Below, one piece after another: positions 12,453 to 26,300 of a DNA stretch of 64,000 nt. The position numbers and the translations under genes are program-made. The first letter of the stretch is position 1. Each line of letters starts with the position of its first letter. Source of the DNA: Thalassia testudinum (Eukaryota > Streptophyta > Magnoliopsida > Alismatales > Hydrocharitaceae); assembly GCA_037157565.1 (NCBI GenBank), contig JAZHRO010000013.1:31128501-31192500 (forward strand), read 5' to 3'. The notes under the pieces are model-generated. The model worked only from the letters and a program-made list of their open reading frames with translations, was not told where the DNA came from and did no database searches.

Positions 12453-13290
12453 ATGGATAGGCAAAAGATGAAGACTTCAAGTTCATCTGAAGTTACATCA
12501 AACACTCTGGTGGACACCAAAACTTACAAGAGTTCGTTCTTTGGTCCTATGACAAAGCTTGATGAGACCAATTATCCTCGGTGATCCCAGACATTTTTTA
12601 TGACCGTTCAGGGTAATGGAAAGGAGCACATTCTTTCAAATCCAGAACCCGCCCAGAAGACAAGTGCAAATGCTACTTGGGATAGAGATAACGCAATGGC
12701 ATGTGCATGGATGATGAATTGCGCTATTCCCCATATTAGTAATGAGATTATGTATTACACTACCACCAAGTAGATGTGGGATTCTCTTCATGAGACATTC
12801 TCATGAAAAGAATTCTTCTTGAGTTTTCCAGGTCTATCACGAATTATTTCATCTCAACCAGAAGGGTCGTTCTTTGGCCCAATACTATTCTATTGTGAAG
12901 GATCTCTTGAAGAGACGCAATGCATATCAACCTGGTTGCACTTGTGATTCTTGGTGTGGTTTCAAGGAGGAGTTAGCGGTCTCTGTCTTCCTATCAGGTC
13001 TTGGCCTTGAGCTCACTGCTGCTAGAGAGCAAATCTTGACCTTACCTGAGCTACCATCTCTTGAGGAGACCTATAGTAGGCTCAGTCAGATTGCTCTTCA
13101 AACTCCATTAACAGATACCACTGGACAGACCTCGACTTTGGCTGCGATCCCTAGACATGGGAGAGGTGGATCTTCCTCACGTGGTTGTGGTCGTGGACGT
13201 GGTTTTAGGTGGCATACTCATGTCCCATGAACTTATTGTGGTCGGATAGGGCATTCAGAGGCTACATGTTGGCAAAAGCATAGCAAGCCC
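12453..13290 (+). pseudogene. Copia 3 gag
   Basis: The frame starts MDRQKMKTSSSSEV and contains DETNYPR and MACAWMMNCAIPHISNEI, a UBN2-type copia gag. In 12874-13230 it reads EELAVSVFLSGLGLELTA. The zinc knuckle YCGRIGHSEATC near 13230-13275 has its first Cys replaced by a TGA stop. Several earlier stops and frameshifts also occur. Confidence 0.82.
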
Positions 13291-13447
13291 GCAATGGCTA
13301 ATCAGACGAGTGATATATCTAATGCACCTCCAGAGGCTTTCTCCAGAGTAGAGTTTGATGTTCTTCAGAGAGTCTCAGATGACTTAGACGTCTACTATTC
13401 AGACCCCAGATACTACTGCATATGCTTCTTCCTCCTCAGGAAGTGAG

Positions 13448-14107
13448 TTGGTTTGCTCTTCCTTTTCATTAGGATATGGTGAATGGTTGGTAGATAGTGG
13501 TGCCTCAAAGCACCTATGTGGAGATCAGGGATCTTTTCCCGCTATGAGTCCTATTACACAAGGGAAGACAGTTCAAGTGGCAGATGGATGCCACTCTCCT
13601 GTGATTGGAAAGGGAGATGTTCCTTTATCCTCTACTCTGCACCTATCCAATGTCTTTTATGTCCCGAATTTTCCTCTTGCTCTACTTTCAGTAAGTAGTA
13701 TTACAAAAGAATTAAATTGTCGTCCCATATTTGATGCCAAGTCATGTGTCTTGCAAGACAAGTTCACGGGGAGGATAATTGGTGAAAAACGTGAGGAAGG
13801 AGGGGTGTATCGTTTGAATCGTTCACATATTACTGCTGCTGCTACTATTGATCATGGGGGAGGTGCTTCAAGGACACCACTCCAGTGGCATCTCTACCTT
13901 GGTCATCTACCTCTAGAGCGACTCAGACGTGTTCCACCCCATATTTCATCCACTGCATCTATTGTTTGTGATGCTTGTCAACTGGGCAAGCATCACCATG
14001 CCAATTTTCCAGCCTCGACTCATTTTGGGTCTACTTCTGTTTTCAGCTTGTCCATATGGATGTCTAGGGTCCTAGCCATATTCCTGATAGATATTTCTTG
14101 GTTTTAA
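13448..14107 (+). pseudogene. Copia 3 protease and pre-integrase
   Basis: The frame reads EWLVDSGASKHLCGDQGS, an intact protease catalytic motif. It continues to LQWHLYLGHLPLERL and [14 protein letters not shown] of the pre-integrase zinc module. It then shifts frame just before the integrase HMDVWGP motif. Confidence 0.88.
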
Positions 14108-14940
14108 TTAATGATTTTTCTCATGTTTCTTGGATCTTTCTTATGAAAAATAAATCTAAAGTTGGAAGCATTGTGAAGAAGTTTGTTATTGAAATAAAGA
14201 CCCAATTTTCTCTCATTCAAATGTTTCGTTCCGGCAATGCAGTGAAATTTTGTACTACTCGTCTGCGCCCCTTTTATAAATCCAATGGCATTATTCATCA
14301 AACTACTTGTATCCATACCTCTCACTAGAATAGGGTGGCTGAGAGGAAACATAGGAACTTACTTGACATTACCCATACCATATTAATTCATTATTTCGTC
14401 CCATCTTTATATTTGGGTAATGCAGTGTTAACTACTAGTTTTCTCATTAACAAAACGTCATCTCTGCTCTTCATGGGCAAATTCCATGACAAGTTTTATA
14501 CCTGGATAGACTGATCTTTCATGTCCCCCCACCCCCGGGTTTTTGGATGTGTTGTGTTTGTTCACATTCTCGGTCTTGGACCGGGCAAATTGGCACCTAA
14601 AGCGATGAAATGTCTTTTTCTAGGCTATTCGCAGACACAAAAAAGGTATCGTTGTTTTGATCCTATTACTTCTCGATATTTTGTCTACTGATGTGACATT
14701 CCATGAAGCTATTCCATATTTTTCTACTTCTGGTAGAGATTTACCTCCGACTATTGATATTGCACCTATGCCCATACCTCCTATACCCTTTGGTGCTATT
14801 CCTGAGACAGATACTTCTGTTTCTGTGGTTCCTGAGAAACAGCGGTATGTTGGGCCTTCTATTGCTCTTCATGAGGAGAATGATCTTGACCTTCCAATAG
14901 CCATTCGAAAGGCTCCATAGAGTTGTGCGAGATATCCGAT
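14098..14940 (+). pseudogene. Copia 3 integrase
   Basis: Integrase core and C-terminal module: SHVSWIFLMKNKSKVGSI, RSGNAVKF, and VFGCVVFVHILG. The second catalytic Asp is replaced by Gly (RSDNA to RSGNA). A TAG at 14326-14328 interrupts the QNGVAE motif. Frameshifts near 14510 and 14690 separate the C-terminal part. Confidence 0.84.
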
Positions 14941-14998
14941 TGCAGGTGATCTTGTAACAGATGGACTGGAGACAGAGTTTGCTAGTTGTTGTCATGCC

Positions 14999-15967
14999 TT
15001 GGCTACTACTCATATTCCTGCCACATACCATAAGATCATGCTTGATCCAAAGTGGCGCCAAGCCATGGAGGAAGAGATGGCTACTCTTCAAAGTCAAGGC
15101 ACATGGGAGTTGACATCTCTACCACAGGGATCGATTGTTGTTGGGTTTCGTTGGGATTTTGCCCTGAAGTACAATTCGGATGGCACAATTGCAAGGTATA
15201 AAGCTAGACTAGTGGACAGGAGATTTACTCAGACCTATGAAGTGAATTTATTCGACACCTTTTCTCATGTTCCTCATTTGTCTACTGTGCGTATTCTTGT
15301 GTCCATTGCAGTAAATAAGAATTGGTCCTTACATCAATTTGATGTCAAACATGCATTCTTATATGGAGATTTGCAGGAAGAGGTTTTTATGCAGCAATTC
15401 CTAGGATATGAGGTTCAGGGGAAGTATGTATGCAGGTTGCATAAGGCCATTTACGGCCTTAAGCAGAGTCCCCATGCCTGGTTCCAGAAATTATCTTAGG
15501 TAATGGAATCAGTGGAATTTCAAAGATCCTCGGCAGATCATTCATTGTCTGTCAGGAAAACAGGGAGAGGTATCACTATTATTCTTGTATATGTATATGA
15601 TCTGATTGTTACAAGAGATGACTATGAGGGGATAAAGGAGATAAAGAAATGTCTAGCTAAGCAATTTGTGAAGAAGGATCTTGGTCCATTGAGATACTTT
15701 CTAGGGATAGAAGTAGCCCGCAGTAAGAGTAAGGATATATTGTCCCAAAGAAAGTATGCTCTTGATGTTCTACAAGTTGGCATGCTAGAGGCCAAAGCAG
15801 CCAATATACCTATGGACCCTAAGGGGCATTTATATGAGGCTGAGGCTGTGGATGGTAGGCAATATCGGCAACTGGTTAGGAAATTGTTATATTTTACTAT
15901 CACTAAGCCTGACATATCTTATGTTGTTGGTAGATTGAGCCAGTTTATGGAAAAACCCACTAAATAG
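14999..15967 (+). pseudogene. Copia 3 reverse transcriptase
   Basis: Two adjacent frames split by one TAG at about 15497-15499 cover the RT: WRQAMEEEMATLQSQGTW, LHQFDVKHAFLYGDLQEE, AIYGLKQSPHAWFQKL, then SADHSLSV. The active site reads YVYDL (15590-15604), with the first catalytic Asp of YVDD changed to Tyr, so it is catalytically dead. Confidence 0.9.
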
Positions 15968-16530
15968 CATTGGGATGCTGCAATGATAGTGCTCCAATGC
16001 ATCAAGAAGGCCCCTGGTAACGGTCTCCTACTTACCAGAGGAACTTCTATGACAGTAGTGGGTTATTCCGACGCTGACTATGCAGGATGCCACTTGGATC
16101 GGAAGTCTAGTACATGCTTTTGTACCTATATTGCTAGGAATCTTGTAACCTCGAAAAGCAAGAAACAGGCAATAGTTTCTAGATCTAGTGCAGAATCTGA
16201 ATACAGGGTAATGGCCCAGACAACAGCAAAGATGATGTGGATTTGTTTCTTGTTGGCTGATTTGCATATTGAGATGACCATGTGGAGATGAGGTGTGATA
16301 ATAGAGTAGCCACCTACAAAACTAACAATCCCATGTTTTATGAGTGCACAAAACATATGGAAGTAAATTGTCATTATACTAAGGACATCATTTAGAAAGG
16401 ATTGCTCTACACAACTCCAGTTTCCATTGATAACCAGACTGCAGATATATTTACCAAACCTCTTATCAAGTCTATTTTTTATGCATGTTATTCCAAGCTT
16501 AGCATAATAAATATCTATGCTTCAGCTTGA
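15968..16530 (+). pseudogene. Copia 3 RNase H
   Basis: RNase H follows after a stop at 15965-15967: GYSDADYAGCHLDRKSST, SRSSAESEYRVMA, then in another frame a degraded DQTADIFTKPL near 16430-16465. It ends shortly before the polypurine tract. Confidence 0.86.
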
Positions 16531-16540
16531 GGGAGAGTGT

Positions 16541-16661
16541 TGTACTCCGTATCTTTATATTTTGTCTATAAGGGTATTTGTGGTATTTTCTGTTGTCCCA
16601 CCTCTTTCCTATATGAAGAGATGTAGGATTTCCCGAATAAAAATTTCGTTTTCTCCTAACT
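16541..16661 (+). repeat. 3' LTR of copia 3
   Basis: This 121-bp partner of 11781-11904 is roughly 89% identical by eye and has the same TG..CT ends. It is followed by the GAGCT duplication. Confidence 0.9.
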
Positions 16662-16666
16662 GAGCT

Positions 16667-17161
16667 TATAACACAAGTACTTGGAACCAGTGAGCTCCTA
16701 AAAATGCTCAATTGCTAGCTCTCATCTCAGATCTTATTTTCATAATACACACACACACCTCGGCTTGAGTTTCAACTGTAACCTAGTTCACTTGCGTACA
16801 TGGATCAAATAACTTACAACATTTATGAAAACCATGTCCAAAATCATAGAGTTGTCAGCACCAAAATTGTCCAAGAATCACACAGCTACTAACTCTAAGC
16901 GCAACTGATAGAACCACATGTTAAAAGGAAAGCCAAATAACCAAGAAAATAATTGAAGCATCTATAGTTGGCCAGAAAAGAAGCCCATCCATTGTTGGGC
17001 AAAAACGAAGCTGCTGCTGTGGGACATGAGCTAATGCTATGTGCTGATTAGTTGTGTTAGAAATATGTAATTTGTTTGCATGTCAAATGACATCTCCTAT
17101 AACAATGGTCATCAGAAAAATAGCAATGATGATGGAAACATTTGGGTTGAGAGATGAATAC
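16667..17161. other. MSH4 intron sequence, nothing else seen
   Basis: This AT-rich intronic DNA contains a short AC microsatellite near 16748. The minus strand near 16725 reads SEMRA, which superficially resembles the next MSH4 exon, but it has a stop and no splice context. Confidence 0.5.
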
Positions 17162-17318
17162 AGTGCTGGAGTTGCTCTCAATGTTGTCTCCTGTTCCTAT
17201 CCTTGTAAATATGCGATCAACCACCCGCAAAGATGCAAAATGAGCTGGAATATAACATCCAATTTGAGCAAGGACAATTATCAAGCACACTTGCTGAAGG
17301 TAAGTGCTCTTTCCACTC
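17162..17318 (-). CDS. MSH4: MSH4 exon with Walker A GKST (last found in window)
   Basis: This 157-bp exon encodes [36 protein letters not shown], then [16 protein letters not shown]. It ends with the ST loop of the MutS ATPase before GTATTC. The following exon (usually FMTEMRETAF and Walker B) is not found in 1-17161, where the DNA is transposon-derived or unassigned. Confidence 0.95.
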
Positions 17319-20300
17319 CTGAAACAGGGTCAGTCACTATCAATCGAAAACTTCCAATCAAGGGAAAAGGAGAAAATAGTGTGTGTGAAAATGCACATGT
17401 TTGGTCCCATAACAACCACCATGTTGGATGCTTCAGAAAGAAAAACGTTATTAGGCTGCAAGATATACCAAAATTTAACATCATTATATGGACAAGCTAA
17501 AGAGGAAAAAGTGCTTTCAAAATTAAAAGATATACATACTACAAACTCACTGTGTATGCTTTCAAGTATAGGATGCCTCCCAGCATCAATTGCCATAGGA
17601 CCATTCTCTTTTTACAACAAATAGGTAATATATGATTTGATAAAACCAACTATAGACAAGCTATAATATAAAATATCAAGAGCATGATCCATAGACACAT
17701 CATCTTACCAGTGAATTCAGGTCTAACATACCGGTCAACAGGTTTTGTTGAAATCATATGTGCAAATGAGTTTACAATCATATCAAGAAGACTTAAAACC
17801 TCTGCAAGGAGTGTAAGAACAGAGATATGCTCCCTTATGGTGTCAGCTAATCCTGAAAATATAGAAGGCAATTAAGGCAGTTGAAGATAATTATTCCATT
17901 GGTTTATTTAAACCTTGAAGGCTCTCAAAGAATATCTGCATAAATCAAAGGTAGAATCATCATTTACCATTCAATTTTGTGGAGAGAGTAATGAATTGTC
18001 TTATTAAAAATTGAGACCCCTGACCACTTTATGTAGAGAGCTAGGTTAAAAAAAACACATAGCAAATCTAGCAAAAAATAAAAATAGCAATCAGGAAAAG
18101 AAAATAACTAGAACTCTCAATCCTAATTGAAACAAGCCTTCAACTAACTAAATCCTATAACTCAAACAAATTCCATGTATAGGGCAAAGGAAGTGTTAGA
18201 GATTGCAATTCACCCTTTTTGGCTTGTTTCTTCTTTTGTTCCTTACCTTGTATATTGTAAGAATTTGCAATCCTTTCGTACTATGATTTTAGGGGATTCT
18301 CAACATGTAGAGAGCAACTCCTTCCAATGAATATTCAAGCCATTACATTAACATGGTATCGCAGCAGGTAAACCCTAGATTTTGTGCACTTTATGGATGC
18401 TACACATACAATAGAATTTAGGTTTCCTCCTTTGCCATACAAGGACCTTCTTTGAATTCAAGAAGTCCAACAAACACCCTTGACATTAGGGTTATTGCAC
18501 TTATACCCACACGGGTGCTCACAGTCCTACTGTGACCTACATGTGCCTAGCTACTCACTTAAGCTGTCACCTCCCTCCATTCCACTACCATGGCTCTATC
18601 CATACTGCCTTGACCCCAAGCATTCATAACCACTAGCCTCGTACATGCCTAGCGCCTCTACTAAGGCCACTCATATGACCTTTAATGACTTTGCACCACC
18701 CTTAGCATCACTATTGCCAGTGCAATCTGTTGAACCAACCACGCAATGCCCTATTGTTCCACTCAGTGCTCTTGCCACTACTTGTGATGCCCCAATGATG
18801 CACTTGCTACCAGTTGGTCCAATGGTACCATTTGCCGCTACTTGTTCACGGATGTTATTTTCTTATGATGCCTTGTTATTTGCTATTTGACGAACCATTT
18901 ATTATTTATTTCCTAAAGCCATTCAGAGGTGTTAGTTCTTTTTTTATTGCACTAGTAGCGGTGCTCCTAGTCTTTTTTTATGCTCCCTGGCGCAAGGGGG
19001 ACATGATTTGAGGTAGTCCTTTGTTGACTTCTTTTCTTGGGAGATCTGATGTTCGACTACAACTACTTTGGTAATTTGATTCATAACTATGAATGCTAGC
19101 CGATAATGTTTGTATGGACCTCTACTTCTGCTCATACCAGTGCATCTACCACCACCACTTCATCACCAACAAGTAGTCATGCACTAACTGCTTTTAAGGC
19201 CAAATTGGTTGCAAACTCAAGTGCCTCTCCTCACAAAACCCATAGTGCTTCTCTATTTAAGTCTATTCATGATGTTAGAGGTGCTAATGGTTCTCTCTTG
19301 TTACAGGTTAGGGGCAAATCCACATTGGTTTGTCTTTATTCTTGTCTGATGTCATATCGTCAACTCACCAAGTCTCCTAACTATCGTGCGATATTTTCCT
19401 ACTCATTTTGTGTTGCAAGATCTCCTAACAATGAAGGAGATTTTGTGGGGGGGTGGGGTTGTTTGTTGAATGTGGCAGTTTCCTACCTCTCTATCCCTAA
19501 TCCACCAATCACATTAGTTATTCTTACCTCTCCTATCTAGTGGCACCCATTGTTTAGAGCGCCAGAGTTTATTTGTTCTTTGAAGGCAGTTTCCTAACTT
19601 GCCGGATATTGAGTCCTTTGTAAGACTTGTCAACTTAGTAAGCATCACCTATCTACCTTTTATCCAAAAAGTTAACAAACAAGAGACTACTCCTTTTGCT
19701 TTAGTTCATGCAGATTTACGGGGTCCTACTCAAGTTAGCAACCTATTGGGGTTCCATTATTTCCTTGTTTTAGTTGATGATCATACCCGTGTCTCTCGTG
19801 TATTTAAGATGGACATATCAGAAACTATTCAAATTATCAAGAACTCAATTTGTATCTTTCATTCTGATAATTGCCTAGAATTTGTCAATAACTATTTGCA
19901 AGAGTTTTTTTTCCACCTCTTAAGTTATCCATCAAACCCCTTCATAGACTTCCCTCTTGTTGGATGTAGCCAGGTAGCAACTTGGCAACTAGGAGGGCCA
20001 ATCATTGTATAAGAGCTTGCTTGAACCCTTGCCTGAGTGAGAAATTCAAGCTGAATAGTCCCTTATAAGTGTGGCATGCACCTTTTTCTTTCAAAGCAAG
20101 AATAGGACTATCAACACTACCATGTGGCTTGCTTGCATACCAAGCATGATAAACAAACCACTGCCAACTCAACATCATCGTAACCTAATCATTTCCCTTT
20201 CAGATGTCCCCCTTGATAGGTCTCAATGGTGAATAAGGATTGGTGTGGCCGGCCCTACCATATAGGTTGACAGGGGCAGGGGTGCATAGAGGATCTTTAT

Positions 20301-23300
20301 CACATGTCTCAGAAACATAAAACACAGGTTTCACTCGTTATAGGACTGAACCACAATCTCAAGACATGAGCTAACAATAGTTATGCAAGATCTATATGAA
20401 AGGCACATTGTCAACAACCTAATATCACACTGTGAATATGTAGAATACTGATGGAAAAAATTACAACCCTGCACATGGAAATAACTAGCTAAGCATCTTT
20501 ACACAACCCAAAAGGTAGGGAAGGTCCTTCTCTGTAATAGTCAACCTAATTTCCAGAGAACCCAATTTTGCATCAATGTTATTTTTTAATATATTGGTAA
20601 TCGATGCAAAAAAATTCAGTGCATCTGATAACTAAGTTGTTTTCAACTTTACTTTACCAAACAAATCAATCACCTTTTTCCAATAAACATCCACAAGAAA
20701 GAGCTTTAAGACTGAAGCGGTTGTCTAGGGCCAACATTACAACCAAACCCCAAGGGGTCTTTGAGAAAATGTATAAATATTTGGTTACAAGAGGGAATCC
20801 CCATAAATTTTCTCAAGGTAATATAACGTATTAGATGAGCAATTAGATCAAAATTATAAATAAAAGCTTATCCAAACAAAGGCCAAAAATCTTAAGGCAT
20901 ACTTTCTATGCGAATTATTTTAATTTATATCATTGACTAGAGGTAATAAAGCACCATGATGATTATTCCAGGATCCAAACCAACCTTCAAGACAGATCTC
21001 GGTCCTTGTGTAGCAATCAGCTGCCGCTGACTTATTCCTTACATTCAACTGAAAAAATGCAAGAATGGAAAAGTTGGATATTAGATGCAATTAGCATGAA
21101 CAACCTAACTTGAATGTAAAGAAAGCAACCACTTGAGAATGAAGAAAATCTTACCATATAATGTCAAAAGAATTGTGTGTAGTGGTCATTTAGTCATACA
21201 TCGTGTAATGTCGAGTGTTGTTGGGTGCGGTGGCCTGTAAATAGGCATGTACCCCTCACTTGTTTCTTTGAAAAGAATACAGAGAAATCAGCCCTATCAG
21301 GGGCCTTTTTCCACGATTTTCTCCCCGCTCTTCGTAAGTTGGGTTTTTACGTAAACCCAAGTGTTCTTTATGTGATGCTTTTGATATCTTGTTATTTTTC
21401 TTCTGCTTATATTATTCAACTTGATATCAAAGTCATTCGATTCTTGGGTTCATCTCAGTATCATATTCATCATTATTTTTGGAGTTCCAATTCCTTTTTC
21501 ATTTGAAGGAGGCGAAGGTGCCAGCGAACGGATCAGAGAAGAGCTTGCGACGAAGGAAGAAGACCTAGGTGGCAATAAAGGCGCATCCAGAGAAGATACG
21601 CATGAGGTGTTCGTGCGTTGAAAAGAGCCTCGCAATAACGAAGCTACATGCAACTGTGATCTACAGAGCATCGTAGACCTATTGCGGTGATGCTGCAGCA
21701 TCGCTGCTGGCGGAGCAACGTGAAGGAGGCACTACTGAGTGCTGGAAGTAAGGAGAAGAAGCGCGAGGAGGAGCCCTATGAGGAGGTGGATCTTGTGGTT
21801 AAAGGTACTGGACCGAATCAAGCAAACGTGGATACACGCAAGGAAGGAGGCGAGGTTGGTATTGCGCTAGAGAAGAAGAATCGACAAGATCTATGTTGAT
21901 CTTTCATAAGACCACATGAGAGCATTGAATAAGGTGGCACCAAAATCATAACCGTTGTTGGCAGCACTCGGTAGCAACAAGAATCAAGGCACCGGCGAGC
22001 TTCAAGGCAACGACAAGCTTCAAGGCAGTGTGCCTCTAGCGACACCGCGAGGAAGGAGGATCACAACAATGGTTTCATATGTGCGGGCAAGAGGAGAGGA
22101 TCGTGATTGAGTAGAGCGATCTCTGACGAGGGTCACGGCGAGGATCTCAGCAAAGATCCTACGCAAGACCGATGGAGGAGGCTCGGCGATGATGGCGCAA
22201 TATGCTCCAATGACGATGGCAGCAGAGAGATTGTGGTGTGAGACAAATCCATGACTTAGGTTCTAACCCTTAGGAGATATTTTAGATACCATTTATTTAT
22301 TTTCCCCTTGTTTTCCTTTTTAGGCTCACTTTATTCCCTTATTAGTATTGTAAAGGAAAAGGGGGCAAAGCAAAAAGAAAGTGTGGATAAAAAAATATCA
22401 AAAAAAAGGGCAAGAGAAAAATGAAAAAAAAGGAGCAAAAAAAAAGGAGGAAAAAAAAGAGTTTGAATTAAAGAAAAGAGGGAGAGAAACTCTTTTCTTT
22501 GAGATATTTTTTCTTTCTCATTGTTGTATTCATCTACCATACGAGTATGGGAGAACAGGTGAGTGTGGAAGCTAATATAGTCACCCTCATTTAATAGTTC
22601 CTTTGTTCGAGATCACCACATGAGAAACCACAACTTTAGAAGGTCTAGAGTTTCAAGGTCTCCAGAGAGAGATCCAATTTCAAGGTTCTCGGAGGAAAGG
22701 CCCATGTCTATGTAGGAGATCATGTTTTATGGACTCCAAAGAGGAAAATCCAATTCCAAGGTCTTCAAAGGAAGACCCATAACAGAAATAGTGAATGGGG
22801 AGCTACCAGCACCAGTTGAGGTCTCCAAATAAAAGGCCCTTGTCAAAGTCGACTATAGCAATTTGTCGTCAAGCTTCAGCCTCGCTGACGTGTCGTCATC
22901 AGCATACCTACCTACAAGCATAGACAAGAGTGCAGTTGTCGTCTATAAAGGAGAGGTAGTTGTACTAGTTGAGAATTTTGTTTGTTCCATTGTGTAAAGG
23001 GGTTTCTTTGTGCTACAAACTAAGCATTCCATGCTCCAGCTTGAGGGGGAGTATTGAGAGAATTGTGTGTAGTGGTCATTTAGTCCCACATCGTGTAATG
23101 TAGAGTGTTGTGTGTGGTGGCCTATAAATAGGCATATACCTCCCACTTGTTTCTTTGAAAAGAATACAGAGAAATTAGCCTAATCAAAGGCCTTCTCCAG
23201 TGGTTTTCTCCTTACTCTTCGTAAGTAGGGTTTTCACATAAACCCAAATATAGTTAATGTGATGCTTTTAATATCTTCTTATTTTGCTTCCGCCTATTTA

Positions 23301-26300
23301 TATTATTCAACTTATAAAATGTTCGTGATGAATCAAAATGGAAGTAGTTTTGAGCACATCAACAAACAATCACCAGGAACGTTCCAAACCCATGGCACTC
23401 AATATGGGTAAAAGAAGCATATTACAAGGGAATAGAAGACATGTTCTCAAAGGCTTGAAAAGTCCAAAGAGTATCAAAGCCAATTTGTAAGCCTTGATAA
23501 AAAAAAATTTACACTGGGATAAATTGTATAGAATGAAAACAACTTACAGATGCAAGTTCAAGAGTGGAACAATGAACACTTTTTCCACGTTTTGTAACCT
23601 GAAATTAAAAAGGATATTGCAATTAATGCAATCTCTTCCTATTCAAAATAAATAACAGTTACCTGGATAAATTTGTCAGGCAGCTTGCCATCTATATCTT
23701 TCAATGGAATGCTGAAGTAGAATCCTTGGCGATTATTGAAAGGAATCTTCAGATTTACCAAACCAAACTCTTCTCGATACTTGTTAGCAAGATTGTGAAT
23801 GGCTGCAAATACATACTTGTCAGCATTCATTTTGGTAATGACAAGTGAATGGTGTCAAGATGAGAACCTTCACTGGTATCACAAAAGCAACGGCGGGCCA
23901 CATCCAAAAGGCCATCTATCCCAGCCTTGATTGCAAAGCATTGTTGTGTGCATGCAACAAAAGGTATTCTTGTATGGAGCACATCATCGTCAATCACATC
24001 ACCAATTCTGGAGAATAGCAGGTCAGCAGTTAATATCTACTGCTACATATAAGAAGCCATCCTTTGGCAGAAAACAAGTATGATGCATCTAAAAGGAACA
24101 ATTTCCAAAACAATGATACATCTTGCCTTATCTATTGTTAAAAGCTGTGAGCTCGACATGAACATAATTCCATACATCAAACTTTCATCTAGCTCCAGGT
24201 GAACATAATTCCAAATATCTAACTTACATTAATTTTTGACAATTTGGGTATCATGGGGGCACATCCCAGGAACACTGGGTAATTCAGCAGAAAAACAAGC
24301 AGAATGTTGAATCCAGCACATAAGTCTTGTCAGATCCAAAACGAGGCCTTGTACCCAGGTATGAACAGTGAAAGAGGAGCTTATGGCAAAGGTAAGACAA
24401 GGTAGACCTTTATTACCCATCCATGTAGCCACCAAGATGTGTCGAGATCTATATCATCTAGTGGGATGAGATGAAGAGAGATATGCCTTCTTTTTATTGA
24501 AAAGGATATGGTTAAATATATTGGTAGATACCTTGTGTGAAAAGAGATGGTCTAGGTTCATCAAGCACTCTATTTGGGTGGCTATGGATGGAGACATCAT
24601 GTATGCACATTTCTTGGCAACCCACATTTTACCTAGCTTGAGTCAGTTCGCAAGATTGCACATCACACATATTGCTCGATTGCATGGTTTTCCCAAGGAA
24701 ATTGCATCATGCCCCTAATTCATCACAAAATTTATTGTGTAAAAGGATCTGAACACCGAGTTGAACATTAGTCCACCTCCTATCATCCTCAGTCAGATAG
24801 ACTCCAACCATATGCAAGAGAAAGGGTAGTTGGGATAATGATCTCCCAAGGCTTTGTATGGATGGAAGTGTATCCCACCATGTTGGATAGAGATTAGCAA
24901 ATGTTTAAGGGACTGGATTTAGTTTAAGGACTGCAAAAACGGTACCTAAGATTTGCCAGAAATTGTTGTTTGAAGTTGGGAATTCTCTTTCAAGGCATCT
25001 TAACTGAACAGATTCCAAAGATTCATGCTAAAAGGCAAGTTTAGATGAATCTAGTAAGTCCATTTCAGATACTTAAGGTAGTTGGTCTGGACAGCAAATA
25101 TACTGACCTTAGGCATACCCTTGTTGAAAGAGCTTGATAAGTTCCACATTGCAAGTTTGAGAAAGTATGTGTCCATTGAAAGCCATGTGTTGCACTAAAA
25201 AATATACTCAAGCCAAAATTTACAAGAGGGATCAATCGAAATCCTCAATAAAATCAAGTGGTAATCAAGGAACAACATACCCATTGCTTAGTGGGAGGAA
25301 TGAGGAGACTACGTAGGATCCAGAGGCAAGCACAGGGGTGAAATACCCCCATCTTGTCCATACCCATGATCAATGCAATAAGTAGGTGAAATTCCTCTTA
25401 AGGGGAGTACAATGTTTTTTTAGGAAAAAAAAGGATGACAACATGAGGCAGGTGATGATCTGCTTCATTAAAAAAAGAGAGTTACACAGCTGATACATCA
25501 AATTGTAGTCCAAATCCCCCAAGGAAAGATGCCTCTCTGCAAACAATATCCACTGTGCAGTTTTTCCCCTTAAAGATAACACCATTTCTTTCCAGCCAAA
25601 GAGCCTAGGGCAGCCCTTTCCCATTTCATCCTAAAGCTTCCCTCCTGGAAACTTCGCCAAGACTCCTATGATGAAGTAAGTGGTCAGCCACAAGAACATC
25701 ACCCCAAACTGCCTTTTAAACATGCAACAGAAAAACAAGTGCCCACAGTCCTGCACATCTCCACACAAGGAGCACATAGCATCTAACTAGGGTGCAATCT
25801 TCAAGCAATAAACGTAGTCATAATCCTTTTCCCACGCAACAACCAAGCAAACATCTTCACCTTTAATGGCATTTTAGACTTCCAAAGTAACCTATAGTCC
25901 TGGATGAGATGAAAGCCCAAGCTCAATGGGGCGGAAGAAAGAACTCGATAGGTTGATTTCACAGAGAATAAACCTTCCTCCTAACACCATCCATGTAAGG
26001 CACCTTCTCTAGGGCACGTCTGCAAAAGGTCCACCTATAACCATAGAAAGTCCTCCACCCTTTGCTCTGAGAGAATGCCCCAAGTGGTGCCCATGTAATC
26101 TCCCTCATGTCTAAATAATTTGCCACCGACATATGGAGATCCGAGAATAAGGTGAATAAATGGGGGTATTTGTTTGCCAAAGTGCCATGCTTGATCTAGT
26201 TGTCCAACCAAAAGCTGAAATATCCCAAGGATCTCTGATAAATAACTTGAGGATCTCTCCCCTCATCTGGAAGATCCTCCTCCCAAAGACAGGGTGGACA

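Larger units (their letters stand above)
11781..16661 (+). mobile_element. Copia 3, structurally complete with TG..CT LTRs
   Basis: This full-structure Ty1/copia element has LTRs at 11781-11904 and 16541-16661 and an exact target duplication GAGCT (11776-11780, 16662-16666). The primer site TGGTATCAGAG starts at 11905, and a purine tract CTTGAGGGAGAGTGT precedes the 3' LTR. Both LTRs start TGTACTC and end CTAACT, so the ends are TG..CT. About a dozen substitutions and a 3-bp indel separate them, indicating an old insertion. It lies in the MSH4 intron downstream of exon 17162-17318. Confidence 0.93.

Noticed and set aside
16700..16750. Minus-strand SEMRA resembling the next MSH4 exon (TEMRETAF)
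   Set aside because: It has only four matching residues, a stop three codons later and no splice sites. Treated as coincidence.
17054..17500. Plus-strand ORF of 148 codons
   Set aside because: It runs antisense over the MSH4 ATPase exons, whose minus-strand reading matches a known protein with correct splice sites.
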